A stretch of DNA of 56,635 nucleotides from Erwinia mallotivora (GCF_000590885.1 NZ_JFHN01000023.1:1-56635), one strand, 5' to 3'. Shown: positions 48,543 to 56,517, counted from the first letter of the stretch. Notes: generated by a model from the sequence alone, not told the origin. A program made the numbers and translations.

Positions 48543-50538
48543 CCTATTCCAATTTAAATCAAAATCCACAATAGAAGCAGATAAAAATCTAGCGGACTTT
48601 ATTTATCGCTGCAAAAATGAATTAACAGTTTTTGGAAGTGATTTAAATTGGGATAGTATTGTTTGGCCTAATATTGCTGTATTCGCAAAATTAGGAGTAA
48701 TAACAAGAAGACCTAGACCTGAAGAGTTTATGGAAGAAGAGTTTCTTGATTTTGCTAAGGCATATTTGAGATATCAGCAGGGCCATAACCCGACAGGTGC
48801 AAGAAATGAGTTGAAGGCACTTAGAGCAATCGATTCAGCCCTAAAAAATGTTACAGGTAAAAGTGATATTAGTAATATAAATATTACAGTTCTCAATAAA
48901 GCAATTGAAATGGCAATGCCTAACTATTCAGAGGGAGGAATGTACCAGTGTGGTCGAGAGTTAGAAAAATTAGCAAAATTTTTAACAACGAACAAACTCA
49001 TTTCAAACAAACTTGATAGTTGGAAAAATCCTATAAGAAGACCCAGCGATAATAACAAAACAGGTAAAGAAGCAAAAGAAAATAGAGAGAAAAAATTACC
49101 TAACGAAGCTTCATTAAATGCAATTGCTGAAATATTCTCAAATAACCCTACATATCCACGTGATATTTTTACTTCTTCTATATTTACTATTTTAATGTCA
49201 GCGCCTTGTCGGATTTCAGAAGTATTATCACTGCCAGTAGATTGTGAATATACTGAAAAAGATAGCAAAGGTGTTGAAAGATACGGCTTGAGGTTTTTTG
49301 CAGGGAAAGGGGCTGAAGGAGATATAAAATGGATACCCTCAGTCATGGTAAAAAATACTAAAGAAGCGATTAGAAGAATAAAAGAACTGACAGAGCCTGC
49401 AAGAAAATTTGCAGCGTGGGTAGAAAATAATCCTAATGATTTTTATTTTCTAAATCAATCTATATGTGACAATAAAAACAGAAGTTTGAAAATTAAAGAA
49501 ATCTGTAAGTATTTAGGAATTACTTATAAAAAAAGTACGCTTATGTATCTAAGAAATAAGGGTTTTCTCGTAAATAATGATAAGAGCTGTTCTTTAAATA
49601 AAATGTGGTCCGTAATTATTGGTAATTTGCCTGAAGATTTTCCTTGGTTAAATAAAAAAACCAGAACAAAGTATAGTAATGCATTGTTTTGTCTTAATGA
49701 AAGTCAGTTACATAAAGCCAAAATGACAATACCGCATTCAGTATTTAAACCAGATAGTACCTATTTTAATACTGATCTTATTACACAGATTGCAAGAGAT
49801 AATATCTTTGTAAGAAACGGATACTCTACTGCGAAAGGGAGTCCTTATGGTCTTACTAGTCACCAAGCAAGGCACTTATTGAATACATTAGCTCAACGTG
49901 GTGGTTTATCTAATCTGGAAATTGCGAAATGGTCTGGTAGGGCTGACGTAAAACAAAATCGTACTTATAACCATATGTCAGAATTCGAGTTGGTTAAAAT
50001 GGCCGAGTTGGTCGATTTTTCTGCTAACAAAAAATCAGTCCTTGCTGAAACAAGCTATGGAAATATTCCTATTACTACACAGGAATTTAACCTTTTAGAA
50101 ACGGGTTCTGTTCATGTCACTGAGTTCGGATATTGTGTTCATGATTACACAATGAGTCCTTGTGATAAATACAGAGATTGTATCAACTGCTCGGAGCAAG
50201 TATGTATTAAAGGTGATAGTGAAAAACTGAAAAGAATAAAAGAAAGATACGAAAAGATATCTCGCGCATATAACAATGCTTTATCTGATAGTGGGGAGTT
50301 TTATGGAGAAGAACGCTGGATTGAACACCATAAAAAGACTCTCGAACGATTAGAAGAGTTAATTGGGATTATGGAAAATCCAGATATCGAGGATAATGCT
50401 CAGATAAAACTAAGAGGAAAAGATTTCAGTCAATTAACCAGGGTAATGAATAAAAAAGCAGAGCAAAGACTGACAAATAATTCTGATAATATTCATTCTG
50501 ATATGCTTAATGAACTTAAACTGATTATGGGAGATTAA
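48535..50538 (+). CDS. large tyrosine recombinase 3 of the module
   Basis: Encodes 667 residues. Catalytic motifs are APCRISEVLSLP (Arg), SHQARHLLNTLA (His-x-x-Arg) and WSGRADVKQNRTYNHMS (Arg and Tyr). A cysteine cluster (GYCVHDYTMSPCDKYRDCIN then CSEQVC) and a helical C-terminus follow. It resembles TnpB of Tn554-type elements or GmtZ of gamma-mobile-trio islands in length and layout. AGGAG lies ahead of the ATG, which overlaps the previous stop by 8 bp. Confidence 0.8.
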   Translation: MSNLFQFKSKSTIEADKNLADFIYRCKNELTVFGSDLNWDSIVWPNIAVFAKLGVITRRPRPEEFMEEEFLDFAKAYLRYQQGHNPTGARNELKALRAIDSALKNVTGKSDISNINITVLNKAIEMAMPNYSEGGMYQCGRELEKLAKFLTTNKLISNKLDSWKNPIRRPSDNNKTGKEAKENREKKLPNEASLNAIAEIFSNNPTYPRDIFTSSIFTILMSAPCRISEVLSLPVDCEYTEKDSKGVERYGLRFFAGKGAEGDIKWIPSVMVKNTKEAIRRIKELTEPARKFAAWVENNPNDFYFLNQSICDNKNRSLKIKEICKYLGITYKKSTLMYLRNKGFLVNNDKSCSLNKMWSVIIGNLPEDFPWLNKKTRTKYSNALFCLNESQLHKAKMTIPHSVFKPDSTYFNTDLITQIARDNIFVRNGYSTAKGSPYGLTSHQARHLLNTLAQRGGLSNLEIAKWSGRADVKQNRTYNHMSEFELVKMAELVDFSANKKSVLAETSYGNIPITTQEFNLLETGSVHVTEFGYCVHDYTMSPCDKYRDCINCSEQVCIKGDSEKLKRIKERYEKISRAYNNALSDSGEFYGEERWIEHHKKTLERLEELIGIMENPDIEDNAQIKLRGKDFSQLTRVMNKKAEQRLTNNSDNIHSDMLNELKLIMGD

Positions 50539-50543
50539 AACCA

Positions 50544-50963
50544 ATGGCTAAACATTTAACTGAAAATGACATAGAAGCAATTGTTAACATGATCAACGGC
50601 TGGGGATCTGAAAAGATTTCTTGGACTAAAATCTGTGAGTCAGCAGAACCCCTCATAGGGAAGCTTCCTACACGCCAATCCTTGAACTCGTATAAAGATA
50701 TCGTATTCGCTTATACAGCTAAGAAAAAAGGGCTTAAAATCGCAGAGCCTGCGCCTAAGAAGGTATCGAGCTTAACTGTCGCTGCTCAAAGATTGAGTAG
50801 TCTTGAAAGCAAGATAGCTCAGTTGAAAGAGGAGAATAACAGCTATAAAGAAATGTTTGTTCTCTGGCAATACAATGCTTACAGATTAGGGATTAAGGAG
50901 CATGATCTGAATGCCCCATTGCCTAAGATTAATAGAGAAAGGACTGACGGGGAAAGAAGGTAA
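50544..50963 (+). CDS. small coiled-coil protein of the module (TnpC/GmtX-like)
   Basis: Encodes 139 residues. The middle has a heptad-like helix (RLSSLESKIAQLKEENNSYK) and the C-terminus holds LWQYNAYRLGIKEHDLNAPL then PKINRERT, a pattern I associate with TnpC-type proteins encoded after the large recombinase. It probably assists recombination. It starts 5 bp after the previous stop. A 19-bp repeat begins one base after its stop codon. Confidence 0.75.
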   Translation: MAKHLTENDIEAIVNMINGWGSEKISWTKICESAEPLIGKLPTRQSLNSYKDIVFAYTAKKKGLKIAEPAPKKVSSLTVAAQRLSSLESKIAQLKEENNSYKEMFVLWQYNAYRLGIKEHDLNAPLPKINRERTDGERR

Positions 50964-50982
50964 AGTAACAACAGGTTGACTA
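50964..50982 (+). repeat. 19-bp direct repeat, copy 1
   Basis: AGTAACAACAGGTTGACTA occurs here, directly after the coiled-coil gene, and again at 51981-51999. The two copies are identical over 19 bp and bracket a 1-kb segment with a two-gene cassette. Could be a recombination site of the module, a trace of a former insertion, or shared promoter DNA. Confidence 0.75.
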
Positions 50983-51025
50983 TTTTCAAACTAGGTTGCC
51001 TAAACGGTTATTTTGCGAACAATAT

Positions 51026-51053
51026 TTGCTATTTTGTATGTTTAGTGTACAAT
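51026..51053 (+). promoter_or_regulatory. possible promoter of the ART-like pair
   Basis: TTGCTA and TACAAT are separated by 16 bp, 43 bp before the ATG of the small upstream gene. The match to sigma-70 is fair. Confidence 0.45.
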
Positions 51054-51096
51054 GAAATGGTGAGAACTGTAGTTATGCTGTTCCGAGGAGATTATT

Positions 51097-51276
51097 ATGG
51101 ATATTCAAGAACTTACAAGAAAATTAAAAGATAAAACTATTTCGTATACTACAGAAGAAACAAAACAAATCCTGATTAACGCGAAAGTTTTAGTGAAAGA
51201 CGGATCTTATAATCCAGATATGTTTTCAGAAGATTTGGTTAAAAGAAGTCAAGAGGCTATTAAAAGAAGAAAGTGA
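51097..51276 (+). CDS. small protein, candidate antitoxin partner
   Basis: Encodes 59 charged residues (MDIQELTRKLKDKTISY at the N-terminus, ending AIKRRK). GAGGAG lies seven bases before the ATG. It is 6 bp ahead of the ART-like gene, so the two are surely co-translated. A short charged gene directly before a toxin-fold gene is the usual layout of an antitoxin, but no DNA-binding motif is obvious. Confidence 0.65.
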   Translation: MDIQELTRKLKDKTISYTTEETKQILINAKVLVKDGSYNPDMFSEDLVKRSQEAIKRRK

Positions 51277-51282
51277 TTCTAA

Positions 51283-51876
51283 ATGAAGCCTTTTAATAGT
51301 AAACCGTCAGTTGTGTATGGATATCATGGGCTTGATAAGGAAGTTGCTTATGATATTTTAAATAACAATTCAGAATTCCTATTAAGTGATAACTCATATG
51401 ATTGGTTAAGCGGAGGAGTATATTTTTGGGAGAATAATTATGAAAGAGCTATGGATTATGCAATAGAATCAAGTAGCAGAAAGGATTCAAAAATAAAAAC
51501 ACCTTTTGTACTCGGTGCTGTTATCGACTTAGGAACATGTCTTGATTTGTTAGACCACAGTGATATTGAATTTGTTAAGGAAGTTTATGAATTATTCGTA
51601 GAGTATTCAGCCGCCACCAATGCACCTTTACCTGTTAATAGCAGTTTTAATTTAAAAGTTAATGATTTAATGAAACGTGAATTAGACTGTGCTGTACTAT
51701 CTCATGCTAAAGAATTAGCCAGTCAGAATGGAATAACTATTGATACTGTTAGAGCAGCCTTTCAGGAAGGTAATCCTATATATCCCACTGCCAATTTCTA
51801 CGATAAAACACACATTCAAATAGCTGTAATAAACCCTAAATGTATAAAAGGGATATATCTTCCGAGAGAAATATGA
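51283..51876 (+). CDS. candidate ADP-ribosyltransferase-fold toxin
   Basis: Encodes 197 residues. The opening VYGYHGLDKEVAYDILN, then LSDNSYDWLSGGVYFWENNY and ERAMDYA, follow a pattern I associate with mono-ADP-ribosyltransferase-like folds (Tyr/His near the start, the Asp-Trp-Leu-x-x-Gly-x-Tyr-Phe box, then a helix). It is soluble. It probably modifies a cellular target when free of its partner. The catalytic Glu cannot be placed with certainty. Alternative: an uncharacterised protein of the same fold without toxicity. Confidence 0.5.
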   Translation: MKPFNSKPSVVYGYHGLDKEVAYDILNNNSEFLLSDNSYDWLSGGVYFWENNYERAMDYAIESSSRKDSKIKTPFVLGAVIDLGTCLDLLDHSDIEFVKEVYELFVEYSAATNAPLPVNSSFNLKVNDLMKRELDCAVLSHAKELASQNGITIDTVRAAFQEGNPIYPTANFYDKTHIQIAVINPKCIKGIYLPREI

Positions 51877-51980
51877 TTAATAATTATTTGCGTAACTAAA
51901 TGACTTTATTAATTATATTTTAAATAAGGAACAGCTGCGCGTCAGCAGCCGGACACTGAGCCGAATAACGGCAGGTCGAC

Positions 51981-51999
51981 AGTAACAACAGGTTGACTA
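51981..51999 (+). repeat. 19-bp direct repeat, copy 2
   Basis: Second copy of AGTAACAACAGGTTGACTA. It is preceded by a short GC-richer patch (about 51930-51980), unlike the surrounding AT-rich DNA. Its TTGACT also serves as the -35 box of the promoter below. Confidence 0.75.
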
Positions 52000-52021
52000 G
52001 TTAGAACAAAAAAAGTATGAT
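51993..52021 (+). promoter_or_regulatory. strong sigma-70-like promoter of the YafO pair
   Basis: TTGACT and TATGAT with a 17-bp spacer, 36 bp before the first ATG of the pair. Followed by GACAATCGTTGTAG, which contains a small inverted repeat (ACAA...TTGT) that could be an operator. Confidence 0.65.
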
Positions 52022-52056
52022 AACTAGACAATCGTTGTAGTTGTGAGGAGGTTATC

Positions 52057-52230
52057 ATGAAAGCAAAAGTCAAAGCAAAATCACCAGGATACAGCACTGG
52101 TCTTTCAGAGGAACGTCTCGCTACGCTTGTTGAGGCTGCTACGGTGTTGGTTCGTGAATGCTCTAAAGCGGAAGACAAACGTTTAAAGGAATATTTATCA
52201 AAAAATGCCTATATTGCCGATAGAGTTTGA
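52057..52230 (+). CDS. small protein, candidate antitoxin of the YafO-like toxin
   Basis: Encodes 57 residues (MKAKVKAKSPGYSTGLSEER at the N-terminus). GAGGAGG lies five bases before the ATG. It overlaps the next gene by 26 bp in another frame, so they are co-translated. It does not look like YafN (a Phd/YefM-fold protein), yet occupies the antitoxin position. The basic N-terminus could bind DNA. Confidence 0.6.
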   Translation: MKAKVKAKSPGYSTGLSEERLATLVEAATVLVRECSKAEDKRLKEYLSKNAYIADRV

Positions 52231-52675
52231 TCACCGTCCAGATCTTTCGGGAATGAAAGGATTCGTTCCCGTTTATGATGAATTCAAAATATATAAATTA
52301 TCCAGTAAAACCCATTCACGTCCAACCAATAAATATCAGAAAGAGTTTTTTTCTATCTCTCCATTATTTGGGCGTGATCGATTTAACGCAGACGATAGCA
52401 TGGCCTTAGAATTATCTGCTGAAAATTTAACTCATGTCCATGTTAAGCAAAAAAGCTGTATTTGGGTTGACGAGGACGGAGATCCATTAGTTCAATGGGA
52501 ATGTAAAAGCAATGCTTATTTAATTTATTCCTATTTTGTACATAAAGCTACCAGATATTATTTTGTCGTTAATTTTATTGATAATAATGCTCATGCAAGC
52601 TGGGATAATGAAGACGCTAAAAAATTATGGCTCGAAGACGCAAAAGCATTCAGACTATCTGTAATTTCTTTATAA
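52205..52675 (+). CDS. YafO-family type II toxin
   Basis: Encodes 156 residues. The core FGRDRFNADDSM, LTHVHVKQKSCIW, NAYLIYSYF, RYYFVVNFIDNNAH and AKAFRLSVI follows the order of E. coli YafO as I recall it: FGRD, HIHL, LVY, LLIAIL and EAFRMRF. YafO is a ribosome-associated mRNA interferase. This protein is somewhat longer at the N-terminus (YafO has about 132 residues). The ATG lies inside the candidate antitoxin gene. Confidence 0.65.
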   Translation: MPILPIEFDHRPDLSGMKGFVPVYDEFKIYKLSSKTHSRPTNKYQKEFFSISPLFGRDRFNADDSMALELSAENLTHVHVKQKSCIWVDEDGDPLVQWECKSNAYLIYSYFVHKATRYYFVVNFIDNNAHASWDNEDAKKLWLEDAKAFRLSVISL

Positions 52676-52712
52676 ACTTCATTAAATTTCATAAAACAAA
52701 GGAATATGTAGC

Positions 52713-53036
52713 ATGTCTTGGGAAATAGTTTGCAGTTCTGAAAGTATTGATTATGTACTAATTAAGACTCAAGAAGAAGAGAGCTTTACAACAGAGAGTA
52801 TCATTTTTAACGACAGAAAAATTCACCAAGAACCAAGTGGTGGATATCAAGAACCTAATGACCATGTAATGACCGATACCTATATTGCTAATTCTGAGCA
52901 TGGAAGTTTTACATGGGTTGTAACTGCTCGTCGCTCTGGTTTTAATTCTTTTGCAGAAATTGAAGACATTCAAAGCTTTGAACCAATTGGTTGTGAAGCG
53001 TTAGAAATTCCTCTTTTTTCGATTCGACAAAATTGA
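52713..53036 (+). CDS. hypothetical protein after the toxin
   Basis: Encodes 107 residues, acidic and soluble, with a pattern of beta strands. No family recognised. AAAGGA lies about 10 bp before the ATG. A terminator follows 25 bp after its stop. It might be an immunity-type or cargo protein co-transcribed with the YafO pair. Confidence 0.55.
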   Translation: MSWEIVCSSESIDYVLIKTQEEESFTTESIIFNDRKIHQEPSGGYQEPNDHVMTDTYIANSEHGSFTWVVTARRSGFNSFAEIEDIQSFEPIGCEALEIPLFSIRQN

Positions 53037-53060
53037 AAATAAATTTAGTAAGCAAGATCT

Positions 53061-53085
53061 AAGCGTCGAAGCGCTACGCTTTTTC
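53061..53085 (+). terminator. terminator ending the toxin operon
   Basis: Stem AAGCGT / ACGCTT enclosing a smaller AGCGCT palindrome, followed by TTTTC. It separates the cargo genes from the mobilisation genes. Confidence 0.6.
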
Positions 53086-53184
53086 TCCTGCTTAGTTCTT
53101 GTTTTTTCTGCCCTTAGGTTGAAAAAGATCGACCCAAAATCCTTTCACGTATAGTTGACAAATCTCCTTCCTGAATTATAAAAG

Positions 53185-53225
53185 AAATAAAAGTGCTAAT
53201 GGTATATGGATATACCTGCTGTGTT
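53185..53225 (+). other. candidate oriT or mobC operator
   Basis: AAAAGTGCTAATG is followed by an inverted repeat GGTATAT / ATATACC with a two-base loop at 53201-53216, 34 bp upstream of the mobC-like start. An inverted repeat in this position is usual for the transfer origin of MOB-type elements. No nick site can be proven by reading. Confidence 0.4.
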
Positions 53226-53249
53226 TCTTAAATATAAAAAGGAGTTTAT

Positions 53250-53672
53250 ATGGAAACTTTAAATCACTCATTCATGAATGAGGAATCTTTCCTCAATTCT
53301 GCTTCAGAAACAATATCCCTTCCTAAGATTGAAAATCTTCGTATTCATTGCGTCAGTGTAAGACTTAAAGCTTCTGAGCTACAAAGGCTCAATGAGCTTA
53401 GGGGAATCACGCCAAAGGGAGAATGGCTTCGAATGTGTCTTACAGACAGCCTTCCGGTCGTTGTCCCAGAGATAAATAGAAATGCGTGGATTAAGCTGGG
53501 TAATATCTCTTTGTCGTTTGAAAAATTAGTTAGTTTATTGCAATCAAAACACCAGGATAGCACCCTAAGCAGAACAGAACTTTTTGTTATCAAAAAGCAA
53601 ATAAATGATTTACGTATTCAACTTCTAACCTCTAATTACTGGAGTTCTCTTGCTAATGAAAGGAATGCATAG
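53250..53672 (+). CDS. MobC-like relaxosome accessory protein
   Basis: Encodes 140 residues. The segment VSVRLKASELQRLNELRGIT resembles the ribbon-helix-helix start of MobC proteins, and the later helix (TLSRTELFVIKKQINDLRIQ) is similar to their C-terminal part. It would bind oriT and help the relaxase. AAAAAGGAG precedes the ATG at 53250. The end overlaps the relaxase gene by 17 bp. Confidence 0.65.
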   Translation: METLNHSFMNEESFLNSASETISLPKIENLRIHCVSVRLKASELQRLNELRGITPKGEWLRMCLTDSLPVVVPEINRNAWIKLGNISLSFEKLVSLLQSKHQDSTLSRTELFVIKKQINDLRIQLLTSNYWSSLANERNA

Positions 53673-54837
53673 GGTTAAGCGGGGGAAATCGTTTGAAGGT
53701 GTAGTCAAATACGTATTAAAGCCTGCACCCCACCATAAACAGAATCCGTTCGTTATCGGTGGGAACATGAGTGGAGAGCAGGTTTCTCAGTTAGTGAAAG
53801 AATTCAATTTAACTAAACAGATTAGAACTGATATAGCTAAACCTGTCTGGCATAATTCTTTACGTCTTCCAAAAGGCGAGACGCTCACGAATACACAATG
53901 GTTTGCATTTGCAGACGATTACATGAGGCAAATGGGATTTAGTGAAAGCCATATGAGAATCTATGTATTACACGACGACGCAGAAGGACAACATATTCAT
54001 ATTGTTGCAAGCAGAATAAGTTTAGATAAAGGTAAATTATATCTTGGGCAAAATGAAAATCTTATAAGCACGAGGATAATCGAAAAGCTTGAATTAACAT
54101 ATGGTCTGACTTATACAGGTAATAACAAAGCTGACTCCATTAAGTCAAAATCAAAAACGAAATTATCAAGAAATGAGCTGCAAAAGGAAAAGCGGGAGAA
54201 GACACCTGTTCCTAAGCGAATCCTGCAACAAAATCTCGAGGATATACTCTCTACCACCTCTGACATTGAGAGCTTTTTGAATAAGCTTTCTGATAGAAGC
54301 ATTGTAGCTGTTCCAAATATTTCTGAGACTGGAAAAATGAGTGGTTTCTCTTTTGAATTCAGTGGAATCGCTTTTAAAGCTTCGCAAATAGGAAAAGATT
54401 ATAGTTGGCTGTCTCTTAGTAAAAGACTTAATTATCTTCCTGAACGTGACAATCATTTTTTATTTGTTAGCAAAAGAAAATTCAACAGCCGTGAAAAGAT
54501 TAAATTAATAAATGATACGGATACTGTAGAATCACATGAAGTTGATAATGCATTAGAAATGCAGCCTGAAAAAGCTTGCATTCGCATACCTCCCACACCC
54601 ACGCCTACTTTCAGTCATAAACCCTCTGACGTGTTAGAAACCAACGTATTACGCTGGTTGGGGCAGATTCCATATTTAGGTATTTTAATCAAATTGCTAA
54701 AAATGAGAGGACTGACGTTGCTATCCCCGAAGAAGAGTATTTCGGTGATACATAAAGGCATTTCTATGGAGATCACTTTACCTAAAACTTTTTCCGCTGT
54801 TGAAGTGCCAGAAATAGGTCACAAAAATCCTTCGTAA
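53656..54837 (+). CDS. mobilisation relaxase (MobA/VirD2-like)
   Basis: Encodes 393 residues. The relaxase fold shows the metal-binding histidine motif in HDDAEGQHIHIVASRI (His113 and His115), preceded by WHNSLRLPKGE and DDYMRQMGFSESHMRIYVLH. A candidate catalytic Tyr is in GVVKYVLKP near the N-terminus. The C-terminal 200 residues are a lysine/serine-rich accessory region. It would nick oriT and pilot transfer of the island using another element's transfer machinery. The ATG at 53656 follows GGAG; one at 53665 is also possible. Confidence 0.8.
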   Translation: MKGMHRVKRGKSFEGVVKYVLKPAPHHKQNPFVIGGNMSGEQVSQLVKEFNLTKQIRTDIAKPVWHNSLRLPKGETLTNTQWFAFADDYMRQMGFSESHMRIYVLHDDAEGQHIHIVASRISLDKGKLYLGQNENLISTRIIEKLELTYGLTYTGNNKADSIKSKSKTKLSRNELQKEKREKTPVPKRILQQNLEDILSTTSDIESFLNKLSDRSIVAVPNISETGKMSGFSFEFSGIAFKASQIGKDYSWLSLSKRLNYLPERDNHFLFVSKRKFNSREKIKLINDTDTVESHEVDNALEMQPEKACIRIPPTPTPTFSHKPSDVLETNVLRWLGQIPYLGILIKLLKMRGLTLLSPKKSISVIHKGISMEITLPKTFSAVEVPEIGHKNPS

Positions 54838-55079
54838 ATTAATCTATTTAAATCATTGTTTTATGCGAGTTTTTTGAATTTTGCCAAACTAATTGATCGA
54901 TAAATACGATCAATAAACTATTCATGATAGTCTATGTCTATCATAAAGCAGGCATTGATCGGTACAAATGATTTGCTTAAGTTTTGAGCTTTCTCAAAAA
55001 TCGATTTCAAAAGTAGTGACCAATCATATAGTTATCGATATCTGTAAGCTCACTTAACTCAAATCAGGTAGAAACAGCA
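54838..55079. promoter_or_regulatory. intergenic with two inverted repeats
   Basis: ATTGATCG / CGATCAAT (54892-54914) and ATGATAG / CTATCAT (from about 54924) lie in this AT-rich gap. They look like operator sites for the downstream gene or the end of the mob operon. AGGTAG precedes the next ATG. Confidence 0.4.
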
Positions 55080-55697
55080 ATGGAAATCAAAAATTTACGT
55101 CAGCCGTCCTTTTTCCGCTCTTTCAGAGTCTGGATTGTTGTTGGGGTAGCTTTATATCTGTATCTGCATATCACTGCGGATAACAAAGCAAAAGACGTTC
55201 TGATTTTATGGTGTATTCCCTCTTTCTTTATTTTATTAAGCGCTTACGTGTCTTATCTCTATAAAAAACTTAATGCTTCGACTATTGATAAGTATGATAA
55301 CAACGGCACCTGGAGTCATGAATTCAAAGATTCGAAAATGCTTTTAGACACTCATACCCGAAAGTTGACTTTGAAAAACGGTAAACGTGAAAAAACTTAC
55401 TCTTTTGATCAGGTTGAGAAGTGGTATTGCCAAATTGAATCTGGAGGTGAAATTGTCGCTTTTGACCTTGTTAGTATTTTAGGAGCAACGGGACACAATC
55501 AATCTATCAAACACAATAATATTGAAAATTCTGGTTTTTTTATCAGAGTCAATGATATTGAATTTCCCACTTGGCAAATTAAATTCTATCCACGTGAAGG
55601 GAAGTTTCACCACCTTAAAGGAATTAAAGACACAGAAGAACAACTTCAACGCTGGTGTCGGATTTTTGATAATGTTATCAATGGAGAAGTGAAATGA
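55080..55697 (+). CDS. DUF4755-like membrane protein
   Basis: Encodes 205 residues with two transmembrane helices near the N-terminus (about 14-30 and 40-58) and a soluble cytoplasmic domain. The segment NSGFFIRVNDIEFPTWQIKF and the terminal EEQLQRWCRIFDN match the DUF4755 family as I recall it. These proteins occur on plasmids and islands next to a small lipoprotein, as here. Function unknown. Confidence 0.6.
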   Translation: MEIKNLRQPSFFRSFRVWIVVGVALYLYLHITADNKAKDVLILWCIPSFFILLSAYVSYLYKKLNASTIDKYDNNGTWSHEFKDSKMLLDTHTRKLTLKNGKREKTYSFDQVEKWYCQIESGGEIVAFDLVSILGATGHNQSIKHNNIENSGFFIRVNDIEFPTWQIKFYPREGKFHHLKGIKDTEEQLQRWCRIFDNVINGEVK

Positions 55698-56068
55698 ATA
55701 AGATTATTTTTTCGTTCCTCATTTTCGGAATTGCTGGTTGCAGTTCAACAGCTGGAAATCATTCTATTTCAAATGAGACGAAGCAAAGTGTAAGCACGAA
55801 AATCAAAAATGGAAAAACCACGAAGAATGAGGTTCTTGCTTCCTTCGGCAAGCCAGGCCGTGAGACCAGTACGGGTAGTAATGAAGAACAATGGTTATAC
55901 TCTTCTTATAAATCAGATATGACCGCATTAACTTATGTGCCTATTATTAATCTTTTTTCTTCTGGATCAGACACGCAATCAAAGTCATTGACTGTCACTT
56001 TTAAAGGAGACAAAGTAAGCGACTGGAATTTTAGCTCTAAATCCGACTCAGTTCATAACGGCTTTTAA
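55694..56068 (+). CDS. small lipoprotein (BamE/SmpA-like fold)
   Basis: Encodes 124 residues. The lipobox is FGIAGCSS (Cys16), so the mature protein is membrane-anchored. The body has KIKNGKTTKNEVLASFGKPG and EEQWLYSSY, the pattern of BamE-like lipoproteins. Its ATG overlaps the DUF4755-like stop (ATGA), so the two form a unit and may work at the same membrane. Confidence 0.7.
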   Translation: MNKIIFSFLIFGIAGCSSTAGNHSISNETKQSVSTKIKNGKTTKNEVLASFGKPGRETSTGSNEEQWLYSSYKSDMTALTYVPIINLFSSGSDTQSKSLTVTFKGDKVSDWNFSSKSDSVHNGF

Positions 56069-56097
56069 CTAAATGGCATGTAGAGGCATAATAGTCT

Positions 56098-56517
56098 CTA
56101 CAGTCTTCTTCCTTTCCTTTTTTTCTTAACAGCATGTATTTTATCTGATAAAAGTGCTTTTTCGTATTTTGCTCTTTCCTTACTGTATATACTTTCAGCT
56201 TCAACATTGTTATTGATAACATAGTGAATTAAATACCTGAAAAGAAAAGTGAGTTCATGCTCATATCCCAAATGTTCTACAAGTCTGTCAGTGCTGTTTA
56301 TCAAAGCATTTGATAGCATGGCAATAATCGTAAAACTATCTATTTTGTTATTTTGATTAATTGGCAAGTAATATTTTATGTAATATCCCACGCAGAAAAG
56401 CCAAATATATCGAATGATTTTCTCCTGTCCAAAACCAGACTCTTTCAATCTTTCAACATATTTTTGTAGCAACAGTATAAGTTTCTCTTCCTGAGAAATA
56501 TATTTCAGTTTGTTCAT
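56098..56517 (-). CDS. hypothetical helical protein, opposite strand
   Basis: Encodes 139 residues, helical, with hydrophobic stretches (IIRYIWLFCVGYYIKYYLPI) and a strongly basic tail (KKKRKGRRL). AAGGA is eight bases before the ATG at 56517, which favours this start over the longer frame to 56559. I do not recognise a family. It is the only minus-strand gene in the AT-rich island. Confidence 0.6.
   Translation of the reverse strand: MNKLKYISQEEKLILLLQKYVERLKESGFGQEKIIRYIWLFCVGYYIKYYLPINQNNKIDSFTIIAMLSNALINSTDRLVEHLGYEHELTFLFRYLIHYVINNNVEAESIYSKERAKYEKALLSDKIHAVKKKRKGRRL

Noticed and set aside
48924..49346. 140-codon minus-strand frame in recombinase 3
   Set aside because: Opposite a gene with clear catalytic motifs; low-complexity Ser/Phe/Leu translation.
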